This document shows positions 24,201 to 35,400 of a DNA stretch of 64,000 bases, piece by piece (position 1 is the stretch's first letter; every line of letters starts with the position of its first letter). This DNA is from Diphasiastrum complanatum. Lineage: Eukaryota > Streptophyta > Lycopodiopsida > Lycopodiales > Lycopodiaceae. The notes below the pieces were generated by a model. The model had not been told where the DNA came from and did not search any database. It saw only the letters and a list, made by a program, of their open reading frames with translations. The translations under genes and the position numbers were made by a program. Where the stretch lies: assembly GCA_029204225.1 (NCBI GenBank), contig CM055093.1, positions 267,001-331,000 of the forward strand, written 5' to 3'.

Positions 24201-27200
24201 TCATTGTTATGTCAAGCAGGATGGTGCAGCTTAGGACCATCTGGTAGACCAGGTGGAACTTCTTTCATACACCTATCCATGATGTTGCTCATCTTCTGCA
24301 TCCCCTTTGGTTATCTAATGAGCAGCAGGAGGACCGCGAGCTGGAGATGGGTTGGTTGTCATATATTACAGAGGTAGCATCTCCTGGTATCGACAGGTGG
24401 CAGTTGCAGAGAGAGAGAGTTGCATTCGGACGGTGCACAGGTACATGTCTCCAAAATACTTGTGTTTTTAGGGTTTGATTCATTCCAAAGGTATCTTGTT
24501 GATTGTGGTTCCATACATCATCTCGACGGTGGACTTCAACCTGTGAAGGCATATTTGGGCAGGAGATGGCATTGGATGGGAGCTCCAGAACGAGACCTGT
24601 GACTTGGTGGAACATGTTCGGGGATACATGTCCTTCATTGCAGAAGACTTGCGCGTGTTCTATCCCAGGCACTTACATTTCATCCATATTGTTTCATATC
24701 TTCATTCGCATTTTCATTCATCATATGTTGTTTCTTATTTATCAATTGCCAACGTAATATTTGATTAGATGTTGCCTTAACAGGACTGCTCCTCCTCTGT
24801 ATGTGAGCGCAACAAGAGCACATGGGCATTGATTCACACCAGGCGGCGCAACCGCCTCTCTGTTGCTCAGTAAGCGCGGCTGGTGTATAGCAACACCAAT
24901 GCTAGGTTGGTCCGGAGGCTGACCCAGATTGTGGATCCGTTGGATTTGTAACATATGGTATCAGAGCCACTGCATGCTAAAAGCAGGTGCGTTGATCCGT
25001 AGAGTTTCTCTTGTAAGTTTTGGCGCTTCTGACGGATTTCAAATCGGGTTTAAAATGCATTTTTTATGCGTCTTTTTCTATTCTTCCTTCCGCTGTTTTT
25101 TTTATAAGATTCAAGTAAAAAAGTTTCAAAAAAAAAGTGGTAGGGGCCCTAAGGAGGACCTGCAACGTGGCACTGTCCAAGGTGGGACAGGTGGCGATCC
25201 CTCCTATTCAGTTTCCGCTCCAGAATTTTAGACTTTTGGGTCGCGATGGGCCCTCCTCAGCGAATAACAACCTGGAAATATTTACATCGCTGTTTGGACA
25301 GCAGGGGTTGCCAAAAGTAGTTGGCAATACTGCCACGTGGCATTTTCCAGGCCAGGTGAGGTGGCAGTTGGTAGCGCCCTGCTGAAGCGATGCGTTCCAG
25401 AATCGTAGTTGATGAAATCGAGGCCCTCCTTGGAAAATTAAGTAAATTTTCTTCTTCCTGTCTCTGTCTATCAGCGATGGACAGATGGAAGAAAAATAAC
25501 TTATAGAAGGAGAGAGAAGGGGCTATAGGCCACCTGGCAGGTTGAAGTGACCAGTATGCTGAGGTGGAAGCTAGGTGGCAAGGCAAAGCCACTTGGCAGT
25601 TGGTAGGATGGCATGAAGAGGGAGGTATGCCTCTTCTATGCTTCTGTTTTGTGTGAAAAGAGGTGGAAGTGGTGGTGCATCCTTCTCTTTGCTTTCTCTT
25701 ATTCCTCTTGGCAGCCATGGACAATACCATTTGGTTTGTGAAGAGACAACAAGAGTAGCCTTGTATCTACCTTCCTTGAGTAGCTTTTGATTCTCTTCTG
25801 TCTTCTCTTCTTAATTCACCTCTCTTCTCATTGTAAAAATGGAGCCTACTCCTACCACACAGCCTATGTCCCCTGTTCACGAGGCTACAGTATCTGCCTC
25901 TATCTTAGACCCTGATGCCTTAATGCTGGCTATTAACAGTCTACAGCAACAGATTGTGGATATGCAAGCAAAGCACAGTCGGGATCAGCAGAATCTCAAG
26001 GAATTGACACAGCTAAGGCAATTGGTGCATCAACCCTTGTTCACTCCTAATGCCACGCAGCCCTATCCAGATGCTTGATTCACCATGAGCCACAGTTATA
26101 TGATTTTATATTTAGGGCTACATTTGGTCATGGACATCATTTTATTCGTTAGAGACACTGTGCTTCTTTTTATTCACACATGTGGCAACCATTGCAGTTA
26201 TTCCATCATGCATATGGACATCGTTTGTCGTATTGTAATTTCATTTTATCGAGTCCTTGCGGGTCTTTCCTTACTGCATGTCAATGATTTGATTTTTGAT
26301 CTTAAATAAAGGCATTTTTTTAAATGTTAAATTCCTAACCACCCACCCCCCAAATTAAAAAAAAACTAACCATAGGCACCCTTATCAATGCCCCTTTCTT
26401 ATTTTTTTTTGCAATTTTTTGGGCTTGAAAAGGGGCATTTTATGGTTTTTTTTAATTAAAAAAAAAAATTAGGTAGGTGTTGTGGGTGCCGTGGTACTGA
26501 AATGGTACGGCACCTACGACACGAGTGCCGTACCAAGTGCCGTACCACGGCACCCGGCTTTGTATTTAAGGTTAAGATTATTATCAAAATATTCAAGAAT
26601 GAGATTACTATTTACGTGTATCTACATAATAACACCCATTCCACATGATTATGTCCTAGACAACTTTCACTTACAAGCATCCAATTCATAAACAAAACCA
26701 AAATCGAAACATGTCTTATAAACCTCCATTTTATGGAAGGATTTGTCAACATACGAACTTCCAAAAAAACACAACAAAAGTAGCATTGCTTTCTTAGTTG
26801 TTGATTTACAGAGACATTGTATTCCATTAAACATAAGGAAAATAGGACACAAACTTGCAAGTTAACAAGCAAACACCTCTACTTTTAACCAGTCCATTTG
26901 GACTTTAGACTGGACAATCTATCCGGATACGTAGTTTTTTATCCCCATTGATTTGAGGACACGCAACCTCTCTTTCAAAAGGGCCCATGGTCCATCATTG
27001 ACATTAAATTATTCAAGCTTATTACATAAAAGTACTTTCAAATGTGCTCTCTTTGGAATTGCAAACTTCATAATTGTAGTTTCCCCTATGAACATATAAA
27101 CCTTCATTTCTTTGCACCACTAACGAATAATCTAATTGAACTTGTGATCCTATTGCACCCCTTATTGCCAAAAAGATATTCAATTCGAACCAGAAGACCA

Positions 27201-30200
27201 AAACCTTAATGCAATCAACCAATCAAGCAAAGAGGATAGTTTCAACATGTCCAACTCTTTCAAAAGTGGCATGAATCAATTTTGAGCATATCCTTCCTTA
27301 ATTGAATGGTTTGCCTACATCATCCTTACGGCAAGAATGCATTCAAATTGATTCTAACCTCAAAACATATTTCACTTTATCAATCTCTTTCAGCTTACTA
27401 ACAAAAAATTGAATATAAGAATGACTAATACTCTAACATTGTTCCCTTATGATTCTGCCCAAAAGAACATAGTATGGGACGCATGGCCCTTCCCCAGGCG
27501 AACCAAGTTGCATGTCTCATACTGAAAACAGGACCACTGAAGAGCACCCCCCGGTAGGTATATGATGAAACCACCTCTAGATGTTGATCTTCAAAGGTGA
27601 GCTCCTATATGAGCATGAAGGATCTAGAAGTGTTGAAGACCATAACTTTGGTCTTCGAGATGTTCACTCACTTGTAATCCCCATCGAGCACAAAAGTATG
27701 TAGACTGTCTAAGTGTCTCTGTAGACCCTCCCTGGACGGTGATAATAGAGCTACATCATCCACATATAAAAGTATGGCGATCAAGATATCACCAAGCTTA
27801 CAGCCCTGACCATCATCCCGACTAATAACCTCCTCAAGCTCATCAATATATAATCCAAATAAAGTAGGTGATAAGGAATCTCCTCTGAAACAACCCCAAA
27901 CTCTCTCATATAGTGCCATAACTGCCAAAACTGCAGAGAAAATGAATTAGTAGAGAGAGAGAGAGAGAGAGAGGAGGGCGTGGGTCCTCCAAATCCCTTC
28001 TAAGGCAAGCACCTCAAATACATGCATGGAAAGTCTAGGTGTCAACCATATGAGTGAGCTACTTGGACAAGTGGGCCACTTGCACTAATTAACTTAACTT
28101 ACAAAAGGGGGTCTCATGTATTTAATTAATAACATGCCCCATGAGATATGTACAACTTACAACATAATTAGTGCTTAGCCAAAGGGGTAAAATAGGCATT
28201 AATCTTCAACACCCCTCCCTTAAGGGCAATTTTATTCAAGCTAACACCCAACAAAGTTCTGAACTTTTCAAACTTATCTTTACTACGTGATATCAGCTAT
28301 CTGGTCGTTGGTGTGGAAATAAAGAAGCTCGATCTCTCCACTGTGCACTTTCTCCCGTATAAAAGCTGGTCCACCTCTATGTGCTTCGTCCGTGCATGAT
28401 AGACTGGATTTTTCGCAACCTGAATGCAACTTTGGTTATCACAATGCAACAATGTAGGTCCTGCTTGAGCAATTTGCATATCCTCAAGTAGATGTCGTAA
28501 CCAAATGGCTTCACAGGCGGACCTCGTAGTCGCCTTGTACTTAGCTTCGGTAGATGATAGGGCAATAGTAGGCTGCTTCTTGTTGCACCAAGATATAGCC
28601 CCTGAACCTAGGCTAAAGCAATAGCCTGTCGTCGATCTCCGATCGTCTCTATCACCTGCCCAATCAAAATCTGAATAACCCTCCAACTGAAGATCACCAT
28701 CATTAGTGTATCCAATCCCATAGGTCATCCTCCCTCTCACATATCGTAGGATCCGCTTGGCTGCCTTCCAATGTGATTCGGTAGGCTTACTCATGAATTG
28801 ACTTGCAATTCTAACTGCATAAGCAATATCTGGCCTGGTGGTAGTAAGGTAAATCAGGCTGCCCACCAATTGGCGATAGAGAGTCTCATCTGCAAATGCA
28901 GGTCCATCATCTCTATATGGCTTGTTGCTTGCATCCATGGGTGTGCTATTTGGTTTGCTTTCTTGCATATTAAACCTCTTAATAATTTTTGTGCATACTT
29001 TACCTGAGAGATAAAAAGACGACGATTTTCTTTCCAAACCTTAACTCCTAGGCAATAAATAGTGTAGAAAGCAATAAGCTTCTTATTGCTTCCTGTGATG
29101 AGTAAATCTTCCACATAGAGCACAACAACCACAAAATCTTCTTCTTCCTTGAAGACATATAAATTGCAATCAGACTTACTCTTCTCAAACCCTTGCCTTG
29201 CAAAGTACTCGTCAATTCGGCTATACCAAGCCCTTGGCGCCTGTTTGAGCTCGCTTTTCTAAGCTTGCAAACCAAATGCTCCTTGCCTGTTATTTCAAAC
29301 CCCTGCGGTTGTTCCATGCAAACCTCCTCCTGTAGTTGCCCATTAAGAAAGGCACTCTTGACATCCATTTGATGGACATCCCAATCAAAATATGAGGCTA
29401 AGGCCAAAACGGTCCTGATAAATGTCATCTTTGCAACAGGTGCAAATGTCTCATCATAGTCTAGCCCCTCTTGCTGGGCATAGCCTTTCGCCACCAACCT
29501 TGCCTTGCACTTGTCCACTGTTCCATTGGCATGAAACTTGGTCTTATAGACCCACTTGCAACCTATTGGTTGCTTGCTTCCCTTCCTGTAATGTAGTGAG
29601 CTCCCATGTGTTGTTCTTGACAATGGAGTCATACTCCTCCTACATGGCTTGTTGCCATACCTTTTCCTTCACGGCTTCGTAAAAGAACTGTGGTTCATCT
29701 GCATCCAGAATTGTGGACATAAGGGCAAAGTTAGTCTCTTGTCTCTCATGAGACCTAAGAGATCTTCTGGCACCCTGTTCACTGCTCTCTCCTTCTTCCA
29801 TCATTTGTCCCTCTTTGATTGTTTCCCAATACCACCTAGGTAGCTTCTTCCTAGTGGTAGGCGATCTGGATGGTGACCATGTATCCCATGGTACTTACTA
29901 TCTTAGTCTTCTGCTTCTCCCCAATTTCAACCTCTGGTACTTGGCCAAATTGAGGTCTCGAACTAGCATGTTCGGTCTCCTGTTGTTGCACTTGCTCTTG
30001 AGGCTCACAGGACTCATGACTAGGATCCTCATCCGTGGAATCAATCAAGGGTAGGAACTTAGTAGTTCCATCTTTCTCCTGGTCCACTATCTTGGGTAAA
30101 TGCTCTTCGTCAAAGATGTTGTCTCGACTTAGGATCTTCTTCCTATTCTCGAGATCATATAGCACATCGGCTTTCTCACCTTCACTATACCCAAGGAAGA

Positions 30201-31183
30201 CACTTCACAGATTTTGCATCAAGTTTCTTCCGCCAATCCTTTGGTATATGTGCATATGCCGTACACCCAAATACTCGAAAGCTGCCCACTTTGGGCTTGT
30301 TGCCACTACAGCTCTCCAACAGTGCAAGACTCAACCTGATCTGGCTCCTATAGATCAAAAGCGGCTCCTACAAGATTGACGTGCTTGTGGAAGATGAGAA
30401 TCTTCTCAAGTTTCTCTCACTCAGAGACTCACAGGCTAGACAACCTGCTCTGATACCATGATGAATTGCAAGACCTAGCTATGGAGTATCTTAACTTCAA
30501 TACTAGATCAACCAAGAAAGCTTGAGAGCTATGGAAAACACTTAGAAGGGGAATTGCATAAGCACCTCACAACACCAAAAGTTAGAAGAGAAAATGAATT
30601 GCTAGAGAAAGAGAGAGGAGGGTGTGGGTCCTCCAAATCCCTTGTGAGGGAAGGACCTCAAATACATGCATGGAAAGTCTAGGCGCGAACCATATGAGTG
30701 GGAGATACTTGGCCAAGTGGGCCATTTGCACTAATTAACTTTACTTACAAAAGGGGAGTCTCATGTATTTAATTAATAACATGCCCCATGAGTTACATAC
30801 AACTTACAACATAATTAGTGCTTAGCCAAAGGGGTAAAATAGGCATTACTCTTCAACAACTTCCTCCCATGTTACTACACACTTGAGATGTACTACTCGG
30901 TCTTAAATGCTTTTTGGCATCAAAAGACATTGATAAAGCTTTCTTTCTTTCTTTTTTCTCTCCACGAGGAGAGGTCCCTCTCACATTCAACGTGAGCAGT
31001 ATATCCTCCTAGTGCAGCTTGTATCACATTTTCAATAGCAGCAGTAATTTATAGCACTATACATACATGTAACATGATTCACACTCACGTTGTCTCTTCT
31101 ATCGTTTGTACGTAGATTTACATGTATTTTTCTTTTAAGGCTTCAGAGACAAGTTTTTTGGCATGGAAAAGACATTAATGGAG

Positions 31184-31237
<54 letters not shown>

Positions 31238-32403
31238 GGAAGTCTGAATGGCTCCAGCGATCTGTCCAATTCCACATCGTCCCAGCGATGGCTCTTCATA
31301 GCTGCTCCAGCGATGGCTCCATAGCTACCTTATGCTCCAGCGATCCTGCCCCACCAGCGATCCTTGGATCTACTTCCACGCTCTACTACTTGCCCCTACA
31401 CCTGAGCGGATCTTCAACTCTCTCTGAGCGGAAGTCTGAACGGAAGCCAATAACTGCCTTCAACTCCAGCGATCCTGCCTTTGACCCCGAATACCCCCGA
31501 AGAGGAATCACTTCTACCTCCAGCATTTATGATCTCCGTCATCCGTGCAGATCAGTTACGTTCCTATGAATATCTCAACAACCATCAAGTAAAACTTTCC
31601 TCTCTTGAAGCTATGATCCAAGCTGTGCAATCTCATCTTCAAAAACTAGATTCATCTATTGATGATCTCAAGAAAGAAGTTGCAGCTATCAAAATCGAAG
31701 CTTCCTCTCATGCTTAAAGGTCCTGATATTGTTGTTCCACCACCTCCACCTTCATTTATCTCAGCTACGTTCACCGAGAGCCGTTTGCGAGAGCAAAAGG
31801 CTCTTAATGTCCGAGTCAGAGGTATTACGAACTCCCATGATGTTGTTGGTGAAGCTAAAACGTTTCTTGAAGAGAGTCTTCAACACCACCACAAAGATAT
31901 GGATATTGCATGGTGGCCTAAGAAAGATCCAGGTACTCTTGTCATACGTTTTGCATCTGCAACTAGTCGTCATGAAGTGCTAAGGAAGAGATCTACACTG
32001 CGGGGTACCACGATATACCTGGATGAAGACCTTACTTACATTCAGGTTCAAGAACGGAAAAAAGCAAAACAGGAGGCTATAACGAATGGAAAGCGGTTGA
32101 TCTACAGAGACGGTATCATTCGTTTTGTAGATATTAAACCTATTGCTATTAATGAGATATCTAAAATTGTTCAGAGTTAGTGAGAGAGTTAGAGCACTGA
32201 AGAGATGTCAGTTGAATCTGTAAATGGTCTTCGTACCATATAGGATTGGACATTATCCTCTTCTTAGTTAGTTTGGTTTTTGTTATGTTGTTTGACGGCA
32301 TTGCTCCGTCTTAGTTCCACTTTATTAGAAGTACTTGTTCGTCTTATACGCCTTTTGGCATGGAAAAGACGTTAATAAAGCTTTCTTTCTTTCTTTCTTT
32401 CTT

Positions 32404-32488
<85 letters not shown>

Positions 32489-35400
32489 GAAGAGTAATGC
32501 CTATTTTACCCCTTTTGGCTAAGCATTAGTTAAGTTGTACATAACTCATGGGGCATGTTTTAATTAAATGCATGACCCCCCCTTTTTGTTAAGTTATGTA
32601 AATTAGTGCAAGTGGCCCACTTGGCCAAGTAGCTCACTCCCATGGTTGACACCTAGACTTTCCATGCATGTAAAGGAGGTGCTTGCCTCACAAGGGATTT
32701 GGAGGACCCACGCCCTCCTCTCTCTCTCTAGCAATTCATTTCTTCTTGAGACTTTTGAGTTTGTGAGATGCTCATGCAATTCTCCTTGTGTGTGATATTT
32801 CCATAGCCAAGTTTTCTCAAGCTTTCATAGTTGATCTAGCATCTGAGTTAAGATACTCCATAGCTAGGTCTTGTAATTCTTCACGGTATCAGAGCAGGTT
32901 GTCTAGCCTGTGAGTCTGAGAGTGAGAGAAACTTCAGTGCTTAGATTCTTGAGAAGATTCTTATCTTCTACAAGCACCTCAATCTTGAAAGAGGGAGCAT
33001 TTAATCTACAGGTGTTAGATCAGGTGGAGTCTTGCACTGTTGGTGAGCTATTGGCAAGGGGAGTGGGATGATCCAAAAACTTTCTAAATCTGGCTAAGTT
33101 TTGGAGAGTTTTTCTGGAGGAGCTTACACAAAAGTAGGGCGCACTTTCTGTAGGGGCTTCTGGTTTCTGTTCCAGTGGAGCCTAGTGCTTGTGCTAGTGA
33201 GGCCACACCAAGTGGCAAAGACAAAAGCAGGAGCTGAAGGGTTGCCTTGAAGTGGCTACATACCCTAGTTTGGGGTTAAACCCTTGTTGCTGGAAGCTGT
33301 TCTTTTCTGATCTCTTTCAAGTTGAGCTTCTGTTTTAAGCACAGATTTTAGCATGGCAAGTCTTGGGGAGAGTTTGCTGGGTGAATCTAGCAAACTAGAT
33401 GGCACAAACTACAGAGTGTGGAAGTTCAAGATAGCCAATATCTTGATGGATAAGAATTGCTGGGAGGTCATGACAGGTACAGAACCTGTACCAACATCTG
33501 ATCTTGAATTGAAGGACTACATGAACAGGAGACATAAAGCTCATAGGATAATCAATCTTTCTGTCAAGGACAATATTATTCCTCACATTTGCAATGCAAG
33601 GGATGCAGCTGATGCTTGGACAATTCTGAAGTCTATGTTTGAAACAGTGGATTCAGCCAAGCTGGTGTATTTGCAAAACAGGTTACATACTCTCAAGATG
33701 GAAGCAGGTGCAACAATTGGTGATCATATTACAAAGGTCAAGGACCTATTGGATCAGCTTGCTTCAGTTGGAGAGAAAGTAAGTGACAGGAGTATTGTTC
33801 CCATAGTCTTGAACAGCTTGTCATTCAACTATCAAGACTATGTGATGTCCCTTTCTGCTAGGGAGAAACTCCCAACCTTTGGGGAGTTATGTGGTCTTCT
33901 TTTACAGGAGGAGATGAGAAGGAAGAATCTTTCTGAAAGGGAAGATAATCCAGAGCTTGCATTTGCTTCTAAGAAGAAGCAAAACTTTCAGAAGAAAGGC
34001 AAAGGCAAAAAGAAGAACTCAAAGCAAAGCTTGGAGCAGCAGGTGTCCAAATTACAGGTTGGAGAGGAGTCAAGCACCAATTCCTCATCTACACCCAAGA
34101 AGAAGGGCAACTGCAACTATTGTGGTAAGTATGGGCATTTTGCTTTTGAATGCAGGAAGAAGCAAAGTGATCAGAAGAAGGGAAAGAACCAGCAGAGTCA
34201 CTTTGTTGACAAAGTTGCAGAGGAGGAGCAATCTGGTGTGCTTGAGCTATTCACCGCAGCCCTATCATCTGAATCCACATTTGGTGGATGGTACATTGAT
34301 TCTGGAGCCTCACAGCACATGACACCTCATAGAGATTGGTTCAGCACCTATGAGGAGACAGAAGATAGCCAGCATGTTTGCCTTGGAGATAATTCTACAC
34401 GTATGGTGAGGGGCAAAGGTACAGTTGCAATACAGCTATCATCAGGTGAGGTGAAGGAAATTAAAAGTGTGTTGCATGTACCAGGGTTGGCTAAGAACTT
34501 GTTATCTGTTGGTGCCATTACCAAACAGAACATGGTGGTAGAGTTTAATGATTCTAAATGTTTGGTAAAAGACAAAGAGAAGAACTTCAAAGTGGTAGCC
34601 AAGGGAATGCAAGAAGGAGGTCTTTACAAGCTTTTCACAACCATTCCTAGCCAAGAGGCCTTGTCTGCAAGAGATACTAATCGGGACAAGCTTTGGCATG
34701 AGAGATATGGTCATTTGAGTTACAAAAGTTTGCAAGTTTTGAACAGGCACAAAATGGTAGTAGATCTTCCTAGCATTAAGTCTTCTTCAGATACATGTGA
34801 GGCTTGTGCATTAGGGAAGCAACAGAGGAAAAAGTTTCCAAAGGAGAAAGCTACCAGGGCCAAGGGCATTCTTGAACTTGTGCATTCAGATTTATGTGGT
34901 CCCATGCAGGTCAAATCAGCAGGGGGGGACATACTATCTCATGACCTTCGTAGATGATTTCTCTCGGAAGGTATGGGTCTATTTTCTGAAACTGAAATCT
35001 GAAGCGTTCAAATACTTCAAACAGTGGAAAGCTATGGTGGAAAACCACACAGGAAAGAGGTTAAAGACTCTCAGGTCAAATAAGGGTGGTGGGTATATTT
35101 CTGATGAGTTCAAAGATCTTTGCAAAGCATGTGGGATAAAGAGACAGTTTACTGCTCCACATACACCGCAGCAAAACGGCGTGGCTGAGCGGAAAAACAG
35201 GTCTATAGTTGAGTGTGCGAGGAGCATGCTCAAGGCAAAGGGGTTGCCAAATTCCTTTTGGGCAGAAGCGGTAGCAACTGCTGTTTTTCTATTGAATAGA
35301 AGTCCAACCAAAGCAGTTGAAGGAATCACGCCAGAAGAGGCATATAGTGGCAAGAAGCCCAAAGTGGGCAGCCTTCGAGTATTTGGGTGTACAGCATATG

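Larger units (their letters stand above)
22759..26562 (+). mobile_element. hAT transposon with 8-bp TSD
   Basis: A 3,804-bp element flanked by a perfect 8-bp duplication TATTTAAG (22751-22758 and 26563-26570), the hAT target-site length. Both ends begin CAAAG, and both carry subterminal palindromes built on GTGCCGTACCACGGCAC: 22766-22789 and 22795-22830 at the left, 26485-26514 and 26525-26553 at the right. Inside lies a decayed hAT transposase on the plus strand, followed by a captured retroelement segment. The coding region is broken, so mobilisation would need transposase in trans. The element sits in DCP1 intron 1, 62 bp from exon 2. Confidence 0.88.
27938..30858 (-). mobile_element. Copia element, gag/integrase-deleted
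   Basis: A minus-strand relative of the intact copia at 32485-37898. The 5' LTR lies at 30459-30858 (400 bp) with a perfect PBS beside it at 30446-30458. The 3' LTR (27938-28211) has lost its outer ~125 bp at the junction with the LINE fragment. The internal region is only ~2.2 kb: leader sequence is joined at about 30303 directly to the integrase C-terminus, so gag, protease and most of integrase are gone, while RT and RNase H remain. It is the mirror image of the deletion in the 9147-13774 element. Confidence 0.9.
30859..32484 (+). mobile_element. ORF1-only LINE-like element with CT-repeat tail
   Basis: The 3' end is the module CTTTTGGCATGGAAAAGAC(G/A)TTAATAAAGCT followed by (CTTT)n and then (CT)n up to 32484. 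Upstream is an ORF1-type protein and no ORF2. A degenerate copy of the same 3' module occurs at about 30909-30955 and another at about 31150-31234, each followed by a CTTT or CT run, so the left boundary may be composite. A protein with coiled coil plus RNA-binding-like region and no RT matches the half-LINE (HAL1-like) type; that class assignment is inferred. Confidence 0.6.

Noticed and set aside
34872..34957. Programmed ribosomal frameshift joining the two copia frames
   Set aside because: The frame change lies inside the integrase core at a plain G homopolymer, not at the gag-pol border where such signals occur; a mutation or read error is simpler.
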